The position numbers and the translations under genes were made by a program. DNA of 64,000 nucleotides, taken from positions 765,012 to 829,011 of the forward strand of contig NZ_MEIY01000001.1 of the NCBI RefSeq assembly GCF_001752365.1, read 5' to 3'. Source of the stretch: Marinobacter sp. X15-166B. GTDB taxonomy: Bacteria; Pseudomonadota; Gammaproteobacteria; Pseudomonadales; Oleiphilaceae. Positions 44,795 through 55,338 of the stretch are shown piece after piece. Under the pieces are notes generated by a model. That model had not been told where the DNA came from. It was given only the letters and a program-made list of their open reading frames with translations, and ran no database searches. The stretch's first letter is position 1. Every line of letters starts with the position of its first letter.

Positions 44795-44823
44795 TTTCGA
44801 TCTGCGCAAGACTCCAGTATAAT
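44795..44823 (+). promoter_or_regulatory. Likely promoter of ppa
   Basis: TTTCGA (44795-44800) and a perfect TATAAT (44818-44823) are separated by 17 bp, giving a start about 45 bp before the ppa ATG. Confidence 0.55.
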
Positions 44824-44873
44824 TGCGCGCACTTTTTACACCTACGCACACCCACCTCAGGATAAGGGCTCTC

Positions 44874-45401
44874 ATGAACTTTGATCACATCCCCGCGGGC
44901 AAGAACCCACCGGAAGACATTTACGTCGCCATCGAGATTCCGGCCAACAGCTCGCCGGTCAAGTATGAAATTGACAAAGAAATGGGCGCACTGCTGGTCG
45001 ATCGTTTTATGGCCGCACCCATGTTCTACCCGGCCAACTACGGCTTTATTCCCCACACCCTGGCGGACGACGGTGACCCGCTGGACGTGTTGGTGGTGAC
45101 TCCCTACCCGATTCAGGCGGGTGCGGTCATACGCTGTCGCCCGGTCGGCGTGCTCAACATGGAAGACGAAGCCGGTGAGGACGCCAAACTGGTTGCCGTT
45201 CCCCACGACAAGCTGACCACCGCTTACCAGGACGTGAAAGACATCGACGATCTGCCCCAGCTGCTGCGCGACCAGATCAAACACTTCTTTGAAAACTACA
45301 AGACCCTGGAAGCCGGCAAGTGGGTAAAAGTTCAGGGCTGGGCGGATGCCGCCGCCGCGCGCAAGGCCATCGAAGACTCGGTCAAGGCCTATCAGAAGTA
45401 A
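44874..45401 (+). CDS. ppa: Inorganic pyrophosphatase (family I)
   Basis: 175 residues from the ATG at 44874. Family I active-site segments [27 protein letters not shown] and [11 protein letters not shown] are intact with the catalytic aspartates. It hydrolyses pyrophosphate and drives biosynthetic reactions. It is a single-gene unit with its own promoter and terminator. Confidence 0.96.
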   Translation: MNFDHIPAGKNPPEDIYVAIEIPANSSPVKYEIDKEMGALLVDRFMAAPMFYPANYGFIPHTLADDGDPLDVLVVTPYPIQAGAVIRCRPVGVLNMEDEAGEDAKLVAVPHDKLTTAYQDVKDIDDLPQLLRDQIKHFFENYKTLEAGKWVKVQGWADAAAARKAIEDSVKAYQK

Positions 45402-45425
45402 CAGCCGGCATTGCCGTTGGATCTG

Positions 45426-45462
45426 AAAAACCGGGGTGCATTCACTGACCCCGGTTTTTTTG
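45426..45462 (+). terminator. Terminator after ppa (bidirectional)
   Basis: AAAAACCGGGGT (45426-45437) pairs with ACCCCGGTTTTT (45448-45459), followed by more T. The mirrored A-run means it may also serve the leftward DUF2333 gene. Confidence 0.92.
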
Positions 45463-45492
45463 TGCCTGCAATGGCGCCGCCGGCGGGCGCGG

Positions 45493-46521
45493 CTAGCCCC
45501 GCGAGAGCAGTGCGCGCAAATCGCTGACCGCGGCGTTGGCACGGGACAGGTAGGCGGCCATGGTCAGGGAATGGTTCGCCATCAACCCGAACCCACTGCC
45601 ATTGAGGATCACCGGACTCCACATGGCACCCTGCGATCCCTCCAGCTCAATGATCACCTGGCGGACACTGGCCAGCGCATTTTTGTCTTGCAACACCTTG
45701 CGGAAGTCGACCTCGATGGCCCGAAAGATGTGCAACGCCGCCCAGGCAGTGCCGCGGGCTTCGTAAAACACATTATCCAGTTGCGTCCAGGGTGTTTTGA
45801 CCTTGTCCGCGGTCACACTCTGACTCAACGGATCCTCGTCCCCCACCAGATCGCTGGTCGACGGTATCCCCGACTTGCCGACACTCTCCCCCAACACCCG
45901 CGACAGACTGCCCAGGCGGGTTTCCAGATCGGCCAACCAGTGATTGAGATTATCCGCCCGGGCAAAAAACTGCGCGTCGGGGCGGGCCGGGTCAGACAAA
46001 CGATCTAGATAGCGGTACAGCGCCTTGATGCCGCGACGGTACTCCGCTTCGGTGGACGGCAGCATCCAGCTGGTACTGTCAAAGTGGAACTGCGGCTCGG
46101 CCACTGTCAGGTCCGGGTCTTCTGCCGACTGGCTTTGCGAACGGCTGATGTCCTTGCGCATGGCCCGTGACAGGTCCCGCAACTGGACCAGGGCGCCAAA
46201 CTCCCAGCTTGGCATATTGTCCATCCACAACCCCGGAGGGAGAATGTCGTTGCTGATGTAACCACCAGGCTTGTCCAGCAGTGTCTCGGCGATGCGGATC
46301 ATGGTGACGGTGGTGGCAAACCCGGTGACCGGTTCACGCTGCATGTCCGCGGCAACCGTGCGGGTATGGTCCCGCACCGAGAAAACATCCGGCTCACTGC
46401 TCCAGATGACACCCAGCACGATGGTGACCAGCAGATACACCAACACCGCAACCAGCAGCCATTTGCCCAGCCTGCTTTCACCCGCCCCGTTGCGGCCACT
46501 GTGTTTTTTTCGCACGCACAT
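45493..46521 (-). CDS. DUF2333 family protein
   Basis: 342 residues with one N-terminal membrane segment (about 22-45, WLLVAVLVYLLVTIVLGVIW) and a large presumably periplasmic domain. The segments DILPPGLWMDNMPSWEFGAL and RADNLNHWLADLETRLGSLS recall DUF2333, found in Pseudomonas and relatives. Function is unknown. It is leftward and separate from neighbours. Confidence 0.88.
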   Translation of the reverse strand: MCVRKKHSGRNGAGESRLGKWLLVAVLVYLLVTIVLGVIWSSEPDVFSVRDHTRTVAADMQREPVTGFATTVTMIRIAETLLDKPGGYISNDILPPGLWMDNMPSWEFGALVQLRDLSRAMRKDISRSQSQSAEDPDLTVAEPQFHFDSTSWMLPSTEAEYRRGIKALYRYLDRLSDPARPDAQFFARADNLNHWLADLETRLGSLSRVLGESVGKSGIPSTSDLVGDEDPLSQSVTADKVKTPWTQLDNVFYEARGTAWAALHIFRAIEVDFRKVLQDKNALASVRQVIIELEGSQGAMWSPVILNGSGFGLMANHSLTMAAYLSRANAAVSDLRALLSRG

Positions 46522-46650
46522 ACTGTTTTGCCCGACTCAGCATACTGTCCCTTTCCTGTCCCTTTGTTTACGGCCTTGAATCTGCGAGAAGGCAGCGACC
46601 TCAATATTCAGTGTACGAACAATGACGCATTCGTCCCGAGGCTGCAATCC

Positions 46651-48660
46651 TCAGCGCTCGCCGGCGTGCCCGGCGGCGCCCCCGGTAAGGGGCTGCGGCC
46701 GACCAAGATGATAGCCCATGCCGCCATCCACGCCGGTGGTGCGCACCACCGTCCACTCTTCCGCGGTTTCCACGCCGGAGACGAACACCCTGACGCCGCG
46801 ACTGTGAGCGATACCCACCACCGACTCAAGATAAAAGCGACTGTCTTCACGGCTGTCAATGTCGTGAATAAAGCTGCTATCTATGCGAAGTGCTTGAAAA
46901 GGAAGATCTTTAAGATAACTGAACGGTACGCCGCCCACCCCGAAGCGATCAACCATCACCTTGACCTGCAACCGGTGCAACGCACGCACCAGCAGACTCA
47001 CCGCCGTTCGGTGATGATGCACCGTTTGTTCTGCGACGCCGACCCACATGCGCCGGCGGGCGTAGCCCGCAGCAGCCAGCATCGCCAGCAACTCGGTACG
47101 AAAGGCGTTATCGGCAACCGTGGTATAGCCCAGCGACATGGCCAGGCGAGCCCTGGGATGGGTCGTCAGATGGTCGAGTGCCTGCCGTGCAACCTGCAGG
47201 TCAAGTTGCGCGGTCAACCCGAGGCGTTCGGCCATGGGCTGAAATATACCTGCCTTGATCCAGCGTCCGTCGTGCCGGATGCGGGCAAACACGTAATGGT
47301 GCACCGTCCGTTCATGGCCGGCAGCAATGACCGGTTGCTGCCAGAGCGACACCGCCCCGGACGCCAGCGCCCCGTGAATGATCCGACGCCAGGTTTCGGC
47401 ATCGTGGTGGGGCCCTGTGCCCGCGTCGCTGCCCACACAGTTGCTCTCGCCCCGGTCACAGGCTTGCCGCAACACCGTATCGGCCTCCGCCAGCAAATCG
47501 ACCGCGCGCCCTCCGGGGACCACCTGCGTTACGCCGCCGTGTACCGCCGCGTTCACTGACCGGGCCGCATCCCCATAGACACCGTCCAGCTCTGCCAGCA
47601 GCTGTTTCGCCCAGAACAACCCGTCAGCAAACGACACCCCCGGTATAAAAACGGCAAATTCAGCCCCCTTTCTGCGCCCGGCGAAGGCCCCGTGATGGGC
47701 GCGCGCAAACTGGTCTATGACTCCCGCCACCCGCTGCAACAGCTGATCAGCGGCCGCACTGCCAGCACGCTGGTTGTACTCCTGGAACGCCGCCAACTGA
47801 AACAACAACAGGGCGCCTCCGTAACCACGTTCTTCCGTTTCGACCTCCACCTTAAGCCGTTGTTCGAACGCCATCCGGCTGTGCAGCCCCGTGACCGGAT
47901 CTTCATTGTTGACCCGGCGCAGGTGCTGAATCAACTGCACCTGACCGTCAAACAGGACCCCCAGATCGTCCACCATCTGGTTCATCGCTCGGGTAACCCG
48001 GTTCAGCTCCCGGGTCGAATTCAACCGGACCCGGCGCCGAAAGTTTCGGTGGCCCACCTCTTCGGCCTGCACCTCCAGTTCCCGCAGCGGGCGCAGGGTG
48101 TGACTGAGCAGGATGAACAGGGCCACCAGTCCCAGACCGCCGATAAGCGCGGTACCGGCCAGAATGCCCAGCGTCACCCGCCACAAGTCCCGGTAGGCCA
48201 TGGCCGGGTGACTGATCACCTGCACCCTGCCCAGCCGCTGCCAACCCCGCACCACCTCGGCCTCCCCGACGGGCAGCGGCAGCCGCGCCAGCTCCACAAA
48301 CCAGTCCGGTGCGGGCACCTCCCGCAGTGGCAACTGCCGGCCAGCCACGGGACGTTCATCAAGGCCGAGGTATTCCACCGACAGGTAACGGCCACTGTCG
48401 AACACCGCATCGATCAACGATGCGGCAGCGACGGCGTCCCGACCATCGATGGCATTCGACAGCGACAGGCCGATGGCCGTGGCGGCATCCTGAGCGTGGC
48501 CGTGTAGCTGTCCCGAGAGGTAATTCCGGAAACTGCCATAACTTACCGTTACACTCGCAACCAACAACAACAGAATCAGGCCCCCGGTAAACACCAGCAA
48601 AACAGCGCGCAGCGTCATGGCGCCACGCTGCGGGCGGTAGCCGACCTGTGCTTGTGCCAT
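46651..48660 (-). CDS. LapD-like c-di-GMP receptor (LapD_MoxY_N-HAMP-GGDEF-EAL, degenerate)
   Basis: 669 residues from the ATG at 48660, behind GGGGAG. Two membrane segments flank a periplasmic LapD_MoxY-type domain (LSGQLHGHAQDAATAIGLSL, PAPDWFVEL). HAMP, GGDEF and EAL follow. The cyclase site reads GRRKGAEF and the phosphodiesterase site lacks E-A-L, so both are probably inactive. LapD proteins sense c-di-GMP by the EAL domain and control the periplasmic protease LapG. No lapG or lapA gene is in this window. A diguanylate cyclase gene is divergent 208 bp away and may supply the ligand. Confidence 0.85.
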   Translation of the reverse strand: MAQAQVGYRPQRGAMTLRAVLLVFTGGLILLLLVASVTVSYGSFRNYLSGQLHGHAQDAATAIGLSLSNAIDGRDAVAAASLIDAVFDSGRYLSVEYLGLDERPVAGRQLPLREVPAPDWFVELARLPLPVGEAEVVRGWQRLGRVQVISHPAMAYRDLWRVTLGILAGTALIGGLGLVALFILLSHTLRPLRELEVQAEEVGHRNFRRRVRLNSTRELNRVTRAMNQMVDDLGVLFDGQVQLIQHLRRVNNEDPVTGLHSRMAFEQRLKVEVETEERGYGGALLLFQLAAFQEYNQRAGSAAADQLLQRVAGVIDQFARAHHGAFAGRRKGAEFAVFIPGVSFADGLFWAKQLLAELDGVYGDAARSVNAAVHGGVTQVVPGGRAVDLLAEADTVLRQACDRGESNCVGSDAGTGPHHDAETWRRIIHGALASGAVSLWQQPVIAAGHERTVHHYVFARIRHDGRWIKAGIFQPMAERLGLTAQLDLQVARQALDHLTTHPRARLAMSLGYTTVADNAFRTELLAMLAAAGYARRRMWVGVAEQTVHHHRTAVSLLVRALHRLQVKVMVDRFGVGGVPFSYLKDLPFQALRIDSSFIHDIDSREDSRFYLESVVGIAHSRGVRVFVSGVETAEEWTVVRTTGVDGGMGYHLGRPQPLTGGAAGHAGER

Positions 48661-48868
48661 AGGGTGAGTCTCCCCGCTGTATCGGACCAACACCGTGCAG
48701 GCGCCTCAAAACTGCAGCGGGGCGATCAAATTGACAATCGTTAACATGGCGCGCCTACGCCGCCAACATTAAACACTATAGACTCTGGCACACGACTTAA
48801 GATTGAAAAACCCGGCGCTTGCAGCAAGCGCCGCGCCGGGCACTATCGGAGAACTAGGGTCCTGCCCA

Positions 48869-50482
48869 ATGAACGACCAATCCCCCAAGGACAAACTCAG
48901 ACAACACTTTGCGCGCCGGGTGACCACCCAGGCCCGCGTGGTGCTCGATATCTGGCAAAAAATCATCGATGCGCCACCGACCTCTGCCGCGTTACAGACG
49001 GATCTGTTTGCGGCGACGGAAAAACTGGTGCGCTACGCCCTGCGGTTTGATATGACGGCGCACGCTGACGCGGGGCTCAAACTGATTGAATTGCGCCCGC
49101 ACTGGCCCCCCGGGACCGAACTGGACCCGGCGCTCATGGCGCGTTTGCAGAACCCGATCGACGAACTCTACCGGGTGACCCTGCGCAGGACCGACCAGGA
49201 GTGCGCGGATGCCCTGACGGTGTTCCGGCAGGCGCCGGTTTATGTGGCTCTGGACAACCAGGAGCTGATGGCGCGTCTGATCAAGCAACTGGAATTATTC
49301 GGTTTTCGCACCGCCGCGTTCACCGATGCCCGGTCGCTGCTCGACGCTTGCGCCCTGCACAAGCCTGAAACCATTGTCATGGACGTGAATTTCGGGGGGG
49401 CCCCGGGGCAGGGTATGAGCACCGTCGAGCAGCTGCAGTCCCGCCATGAAACCCCGATTCCGATTATCTTCATCAGCGAGGACGATGGCACCATCGAGAC
49501 CCGTCTGCGGGCCTCCCGGTGTGGCGGCGAAGAGTTTTTCCACCCCGCAGTTGACCCCGGCCAGCTGATCGAGAAAGTCGAGGCCTACACCCACAAGACC
49601 ACTGTGGAGCCCTATCGGGTGCTGGTGCTGGATGACTCCCGGGCGCAGGCCAAGTTTTTGAAAAACGTGCTCACCCGGGCAGGCATGACACCCTACGTCA
49701 TTACCGACCCCATGCAGATCATTCACGCTCTGGACGAGTTTTCCCCGGAAATCATCATTCTCGACATGTACATGCCCGGTTGCACCGGTATGGAAATCGC
49801 CCAGGTCATCCGGCAGCAGGACCGCCTCCACAGTGTCCCGATCATCTACCTGTCCGCGGAAGAGGATATCGGCAAACAGCTGTACGCCATGAGTCTCGGG
49901 GGCGATGACTTTCTGACCAAACCGATCGACCCCAAACACCTCGTGGCCACCCTGCACAACCGGGGGCGCCGGGCCCGCTCGTTGCTGGCATTGATGATCC
50001 GCGACAGTCTGACCGGGCTGTACAACCACACCCATACGCTGCATCTGCTGGAGCAGGAGATTGCCAAAGCCCGTCAGAATGAGCAGGAACTGTGCTTTGC
50101 CATGCTCGACCTCGATTACTTCAAACGGGTGAACGACAGCTATGGCCACCCCATCGGTGACCGGGTATTGCGCAGTTTGTCCATGTTTCTCAAGCAGCGC
50201 TTGCGCAAGACCGACCACATTGGCCGATACGGGGGCGAAGAGTTTGCCATCATTCTGCCCAACACCCGGGAAAGCGATGCGGTCCTGGTCATGGACGAGA
50301 TTCGCGAGCGTTTCTCCGCCCTGCAGCAACCGGCCGGCCACCGTGATTTCACCGTCACCTTCAGCTGCGGCATTGCCAGCTCGCGCGGCGAAACATCGCA
50401 AGCCCTGTGCGAACGGGCCGACCAGGCCCTGTACGCCGCCAAAGCCCAGGGCCGGAACGCCGTGGTAACTGCGCCCCCCTAG
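48869..50482 (+). CDS. Response-regulator diguanylate cyclase (Hpt-like, REC-REC-GGDEF)
   Basis: 537 residues from the ATG at 48869 (MNDQSPKDK). A helical N-terminal domain (about 1-115) sits where related proteins have an Hpt domain, but I see no clear phosphohistidine. The first receiver (about 125-245) has MDVNF; the second (about 250-375) has VLVLDDSRAQAK, ILDMYMPG and the Lys in LTKPID, so it looks phosphorylatable. The cyclase domain has an active GGEEF. It should make c-di-GMP in response to phosphorelay input. Confidence 0.92.
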   Translation: MNDQSPKDKLRQHFARRVTTQARVVLDIWQKIIDAPPTSAALQTDLFAATEKLVRYALRFDMTAHADAGLKLIELRPHWPPGTELDPALMARLQNPIDELYRVTLRRTDQECADALTVFRQAPVYVALDNQELMARLIKQLELFGFRTAAFTDARSLLDACALHKPETIVMDVNFGGAPGQGMSTVEQLQSRHETPIPIIFISEDDGTIETRLRASRCGGEEFFHPAVDPGQLIEKVEAYTHKTTVEPYRVLVLDDSRAQAKFLKNVLTRAGMTPYVITDPMQIIHALDEFSPEIIILDMYMPGCTGMEIAQVIRQQDRLHSVPIIYLSAEEDIGKQLYAMSLGGDDFLTKPIDPKHLVATLHNRGRRARSLLALMIRDSLTGLYNHTHTLHLLEQEIAKARQNEQELCFAMLDLDYFKRVNDSYGHPIGDRVLRSLSMFLKQRLRKTDHIGRYGGEEFAIILPNTRESDAVLVMDEIRERFSALQQPAGHRDFTVTFSCGIASSRGETSQALCERADQALYAAKAQGRNAVVTAPP

Positions 50483-50705
50483 TCGCCGCCGGGTTATGAA
50501 ACCAACGTCTTATGGACGCGCCCTGAGTCCTCCCCGACAATGCCCGCTGAACAGAGTCGGCCGTGCCCCGGCAGGGATTTCCACCCTGCCGTCACTGAAT
50601 TGTCAAAATTCATTGAATTTCCGCGCCGCGGCACTCAAGATAACGTTTAAATGTCGCGAAGTACTGCGATCAGGCTCAGAATCCCCCATTACGCAACGGT
50701 AATTC

Positions 50706-51146
50706 ATGGCTACAATTCTGGTTCTCCACGGTCCCAATCTGAACATGCTCGGCACCCGGGAACCGGAGGTATACGGCCGCGAAACCCTGGCCGACATCAA
50801 TGAGCGCCTTGGCCATCAGGCAAGCGCCCAGGGGCACAACCTGCTGCACCTGCAATCGAACGCCGAACACGTGCTGATCGATCGGTTGCATCAGGCCCGC
50901 AGCGACAGCGTGGATTTTGTGATCATCAATCCGGCCGCGTTTACGCACACCAGCGTTGCCTTGCGAGACGCCATTCTCGCTGCAGAGATTCCTTTTATTG
51001 AAGTGCATCTTTCCAATGTGCACGCCCGTGAAGCTTTCCGGCAACATTCATACTTTTCAGACATCGCCGTCGGCGTGATCTGTGGGCTGGGCAGTCAGGG
51101 ATACGATCTGGCGCTGCAGGCGGCATTTAAACACATTCATCAATAG
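50706..51146 (+). CDS. aroQ: 3-dehydroquinate dehydratase type II
   Basis: 146 residues. The active-site loop [28 protein letters not shown] and EVHLSN are hallmark segments. It catalyses the third step of the shikimate pathway. It lies immediately upstream of accB as in Pseudomonas. Confidence 0.96.
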   Translation: MATILVLHGPNLNMLGTREPEVYGRETLADINERLGHQASAQGHNLLHLQSNAEHVLIDRLHQARSDSVDFVIINPAAFTHTSVALRDAILAAEIPFIEVHLSNVHAREAFRQHSYFSDIAVGVICGLGSQGYDLALQAAFKHIHQ

Positions 51147-51174
51147 ACCAGAGATAAACAGGACTGGACTGACT

Positions 51175-51624
51175 ATGGACATTCGCAAAATTAAGAAACT
51201 GATTGAACTGCTGGACGAGTCTGATGTGGAAGAGCTGGAGATTCACGAAGGTGATGACTCGGTCCGCATTTCCCGTCGCAGAGAGCAGAGCGGTGCTCCG
51301 GTAATGGCGCATTACAGCGCGCCCGCACCGCAGCCGGCAGCCGCTCCGGTGGCCGCCGAACCCGCAACGGCTGCGCCCGCGGCGCCTGCTGGTCACACGG
51401 TCAACTCGCCCATGGTGGGTACCTTCTATCGCTCCCCCTCACCCACCTCGGCGCCTTTTGTCGAAGTCGGTCAGTCGGTCAAAGCGGGCGATGTCATCTG
51501 CATCGTTGAGGCGATGAAGATGATGAACCAGATCGAAGCCGACAAGAGCGGCACCATCACGGAAATTCTGGTTGAAAACGGCCAGCCGGTTGAATTCGAT
51601 CAGCCTTTAATTGTGATTTCCTGA
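51175..51624 (+). CDS. accB: Biotin carboxyl carrier protein of acetyl-CoA carboxylase
   Basis: 149 residues from the ATG at 51175. A Pro/Ala-rich linker (about 43-72) precedes the biotinyl domain with the biotinylated Lys in EAMKMM (K115). It carries CO2 between AccC and AccAD for malonyl-CoA synthesis. accC begins 18 bp downstream. Confidence 0.97.
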   Translation: MDIRKIKKLIELLDESDVEELEIHEGDDSVRISRRREQSGAPVMAHYSAPAPQPAAAPVAAEPATAAPAAPAGHTVNSPMVGTFYRSPSPTSAPFVEVGQSVKAGDVICIVEAMKMMNQIEADKSGTITEILVENGQPVEFDQPLIVIS

Positions 51625-51642
51625 GAACGGTGAAGCAGAACA

Positions 51643-52989
51643 ATGGCCATGATTGAGAAAGTGCTAATCGCCAACCGGGGTGAAGTTGCACTCCGGATTT
51701 TGCGCGCGTGTAAAGAACTGGGCATCCGCACGGTTGCCGTACACTCTCAGGTTGACCGTGATCTGATGCACGTCCGCCTTGCCGACGAATCCGTCTGCAT
51801 CGGCCCCAACAGCCCGACAGACAGCTACCTGAACATTCCGGCCATCATCAGTGCCGCGGAAGTCACCGACTCGGTTGCCATTCATCCCGGTTACGGCTTC
51901 CTGGCAGAAAACGCGGATTTTGCCGAACAGGTCGAAAAAAGCGGCTTCCGCTTTATCGGTCCCTCTGCGAGCGTGATTCGCCTGATGGGCAACAAGGTGT
52001 CGGCCATCAACGCCATGACTGCCGCCGGCATTCCCACGGTACCGGGTTCGGACGGCCCGATCACCGACGACGACCAAAAGACCCTCGCCATCGCCCGTGA
52101 GATCGGTTACCCGGTCATCATCAAAGCGGCGTCCGGCGGCGGTGGTCGTGGCATGCAGGTGGTGCATACCGAAGCCGCCCTGCTGAAAGCCATACAGATC
52201 ACCCAGACGGAAGCCCGCAACGCCTTCGGCGACCCCACCGTGTATCTGGAAAAGTATCTGGAAAACCCCCGTCACGTGGAAATCCAGATGCTGGCGGATA
52301 CCCACGGCAACGTTATCCACCTGGGCGACCGGGATTGCTCCATGCAGCGCCGGCACCAGAAGGTACTCGAAGAAGCACCGGCGCCTGACATTGACCAGGA
52401 AGCCCGGGAAAAGGTCTACCAGGCCTGCATCAACGCCTGTAAGGCCATCGGTTACGTCAGCTCCGGGACCTTTGAGTTTCTGTACCAGGACGGGCAGTTC
52501 TACTTCATCGAGATGAACACCCGGGTGCAGGTGGAGCACACCATTTCCGAAATGATCACCGGCATAGACATCGTTAAGGAACAGCTGCGCATCGTCAGCG
52601 GTTTGCCGTTGCAATACACCCAGGATGACGTCAAGTTCAACGGTCACGCCATGGAGTGCCGCATCAACGCCGAAGATCCGGCAACCTTTGTACCCAGCCC
52701 CGGCAAGGTCACGCACTTCCACGCGCCCGGCGGCAACGGCGTTCGTGTGGACTCCCACCTGTACAGCGGGTACAGCGTGCCCCCGTTTTACGACTCGCTG
52801 GTGGCCAAACTGATCAGCTGGGGAGACGACCGGGACATCGCCCGTCGCCGGATGATGAACGCCCTGGACGAACTGGTGATTGAAGGCATCAAGACCAACA
52901 CGCCCCTGCACCGCCGACTCGTGCGCGATGCCGGTTTCAAAAAGGTAGACTTTACTATTCACTACCTTGAAAAGATGTTGCAGGAATAA
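51643..52989 (+). CDS. accC: Biotin carboxylase subunit of acetyl-CoA carboxylase
   Basis: 448 residues. ATP-grasp features [44 protein letters not shown] and [12 protein letters not shown] are intact. It carboxylates biotin on AccB using ATP and bicarbonate. The next gene, prmA, starts 8 bp later. Confidence 0.97.
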   Translation: MAMIEKVLIANRGEVALRILRACKELGIRTVAVHSQVDRDLMHVRLADESVCIGPNSPTDSYLNIPAIISAAEVTDSVAIHPGYGFLAENADFAEQVEKSGFRFIGPSASVIRLMGNKVSAINAMTAAGIPTVPGSDGPITDDDQKTLAIAREIGYPVIIKAASGGGGRGMQVVHTEAALLKAIQITQTEARNAFGDPTVYLEKYLENPRHVEIQMLADTHGNVIHLGDRDCSMQRRHQKVLEEAPAPDIDQEAREKVYQACINACKAIGYVSSGTFEFLYQDGQFYFIEMNTRVQVEHTISEMITGIDIVKEQLRIVSGLPLQYTQDDVKFNGHAMECRINAEDPATFVPSPGKVTHFHAPGGNGVRVDSHLYSGYSVPPFYDSLVAKLISWGDDRDIARRRMMNALDELVIEGIKTNTPLHRRLVRDAGFKKVDFTIHYLEKMLQE

Positions 52990-52997
52990 CCCTTAGC

Positions 52998-53894
52998 ATG
53001 CCCTGGATACAATTGGAGATCCCGGCTGATCCGGATACCGCGGATCAGCTCGAAGACCTGCTCATGGACCTCGGCGCCGAAGCCGTGTCCATGGAGGACG
53101 CAGCCGACCAGCCCCTGTACGAGCCAGAGCCGGGCACCACGCCCCTGTGGCATCAGACCCGGGTTATCGCCCTGTTCAGCGTCGACAAAGACATTGACCA
53201 GCTGTGCGCCACCATTGAGCAGGCCTGGCATCAGCAAACCCAGCAGTCTCTGGCCCAGATCGACGTTGTGCTTGTAGATGACAAAGACTGGGAACGGGCC
53301 TGCCTGGATGACTTTGCCCCCATGCAATTCGGCCAGCGTCTGTGGATCGTTCCCAGCTGGCACGAAGCGCCCGATCCGGAGGCCGCCAACCTGCGCCTTG
53401 ATCCGGGGCTCGCGTTTGGTACGGGCACTCATCCGACCACCGCCCTGTGCCTCGAATGGCTGGATGGCCAGTCGGTGGAGAACAAACAGGTGATCGATTA
53501 CGGCTGCGGCTCCGGCATACTCGGGCTGGCGGCGCTGCTGCTCGGCGCCAACCATGTGGTGGGGGTCGACACGGACCCTCAGGCGCTGGAAGCCAGCCGC
53601 GAAAATGCCCGCCGTAACGAGGTGCCTGATCACCAGCTGGCGTTGTATCTGCCCCAGGACGAGCCCGACACCCAGGCGGATATCCTGCTGGCCAACATTC
53701 TGGCCCAGCCGCTCATTTCGCTGGCCCCGCATCTGGCGACCAGAGTTAAAATGGGGGGGCAACTGGCGCTGTCCGGCATACTGTCCAGTCAGGTGCTGAG
53801 CGTCATGGCCGCCTACGAACCCTGGTTTATCATGGATGAACCGGTCCAGACGGAAGAATGGGTGCGCCTCACAGGACGCCGCAGTGACAGGTGA
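52998..53894 (+). CDS. prmA: Ribosomal protein L11 methyltransferase
   Basis: 298 residues. An N-terminal L11-binding domain is followed by the SAM domain with GTGTHPTTALCLEWL, DYGCGSGILGLAALLLGA and LLANILAQPL. It trimethylates L11. Its place after accC is conserved in gammaproteobacteria. Confidence 0.96.
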   Translation: MPWIQLEIPADPDTADQLEDLLMDLGAEAVSMEDAADQPLYEPEPGTTPLWHQTRVIALFSVDKDIDQLCATIEQAWHQQTQQSLAQIDVVLVDDKDWERACLDDFAPMQFGQRLWIVPSWHEAPDPEAANLRLDPGLAFGTGTHPTTALCLEWLDGQSVENKQVIDYGCGSGILGLAALLLGANHVVGVDTDPQALEASRENARRNEVPDHQLALYLPQDEPDTQADILLANILAQPLISLAPHLATRVKMGGQLALSGILSSQVLSVMAAYEPWFIMDEPVQTEEWVRLTGRRSDR

Positions 53895-53953
53895 CGACGG
53901 CCTGAGGAACGTCTAGACTTCCGAAGTTGTCGTTCAGCCCACAGGATCAAAGG

Positions 53954-55145
53954 ATGACCGCTAGCAGTCTGCTCACCAGTTGCCCCCATTGCCAGACCCA
54001 ATTCCGGGTGTCTGCCGAACAGCTTGCCGTGGCCGATGGCAAAGTCCGCTGCGGCCACTGTATGAAGGTGTTTAACGCCCGGGACAACCAGCAGTCTGTT
54101 GAGCAGCCCGCCACCGGCGCACCGGAGTCGCCGGCACCTGCGAGCGAGGAATTCGACCGTGAGTTCTCGCTCGATGAGGAGCTGCTGTTCCAGGATAATC
54201 CCGAAATCGATGCCAGCGACGACGATTACGCCGGCAGCGCCAGCAGCTTTTCCGACGATGAACTGAGCGACAGCTTTCGCGAATTGGGCGAGGAACCCCT
54301 GTCCGCGGGGTTTCGGATCGAAGAGGAACCGGAGCCGGAAAGCGTGGACGAGAGTTGGGCCGAGGCCATGTTGCTGGAAGACAGTGCACCCTTGACGCCA
54401 CAACCGCCTCCTCCTGTCCCGCAGCCCCGGACACCGCAAAAGCCCGGCGAACCGGCCCCTTCGCCCTCAGGGCGGCCGGCGGAAGACGCCCCGCCCCCCC
54501 CATGAACCGGCCCTTCGGGCCACGCCGGCGGTCCCCGAGCCCGACTGGGACACCGCGCCCGCCGAACCGGTGCGGGCCGGGCAGCGCAGCGCGGCACCCG
54601 CCTATCATCATCTGGGCCGCGACCCCATTCTGCTGCGCGCCACCCGCAAACGCGGCGGGTGGCGCACACTGCTGTGGCTGCTGGTTATTGTCGCCCTGTC
54701 GGCCACCCTGGTGGCGCAAGCCGTTTATTATCAGTTCGACCGGTTGGCCGCCATCCCCGAACTGCGGCCTTTTTACGAGAAAGGGTGCGAGCTCGCCGGC
54801 TGTGAGCTGAAACCGCTCATTGATGTCAGCCGGATACAGAGCCGGAAACTGGTGGTGCGCACCGATCCGGCCAATCGCGACACCCTCATCGTTGACGCGG
54901 TCATCGTCAACCGGGCCGACTTTTCTCAGCCATTCCCCGCCATCGCCCTGACGTTCTCCAATCTGAACGGTGACGTGGTGGCACAAAGTCTATTCCCCCC
55001 CGACACCTACCTGCTCGGCGAGGGCAAGACGTTAGCCGCCATGCCCCCCGGCACGCCGGTGAGGGTAGCGATCAGCATTCGCGATCCCGGCCGGGACGCG
55101 GTGAATTACAACATCGCATTCAAAGCGTTGCCGCAAACGCTCTGA
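53954..55145 (+). pseudogene. MJ0042 zinc-ribbon/DUF3426 membrane protein, frameshifted
   Basis: The first frame (53954-54505) starts MTASSLLTS and has the MJ0042 zinc ribbon C-P-H-C ... C-G-H-C (residues about 10-40), then a long acidic and proline-rich linker. It stops at 54503-54505 directly after a run of eight C (54494-54501). Removing one C lets the reading continue into the second frame (through to 55145), which holds a membrane helix (TLLWLLVIVALSATLVAQA) and the DUF3426 domain (KGCELAGCELKPLID). The joined protein would be about 396 residues, normal for the family. Sequencing error, true inactivation, or slippage are all possible. Function of the family is unknown. Confidence 0.85.
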
Positions 55146-55224
55146 CTCGAGGGGGTTTTGCCATTTAGAACAAAAGTCAATCAGAAAGAGTGAAAAATAA
55201 TCAACTTTTTCGCTGTTTTGCCTC

Positions 55225-55253
55225 TTCAATCGCGTCATACTCAGCGGTAGAAT
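55225..55253 (+). promoter_or_regulatory. Possible promoter of dusB-fis
   Basis: TTCAAT (55225-55230) and TAGAAT (55248-55253), 17-bp spacing, about 85 bp before dusB. The AT-rich stretch 55160-55215 just upstream could hold Fis autoregulatory sites, as known for the E. coli dusB-fis promoter. Confidence 0.4.
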
Positions 55254-55338
55254 TACCGCCCCTCGGATACAGCGCCCGGGCACCGACCCGCCCGGGCCAT
55301 CCGAACACCGTATATTCCCTGTGACACGGACTCAGATC

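Noticed and set aside
44001..45542. A 513-codon leftward frame opposite rpiA and ppa
   Set aside because: Spans two well-supported genes and the ppa terminator on the other strand.
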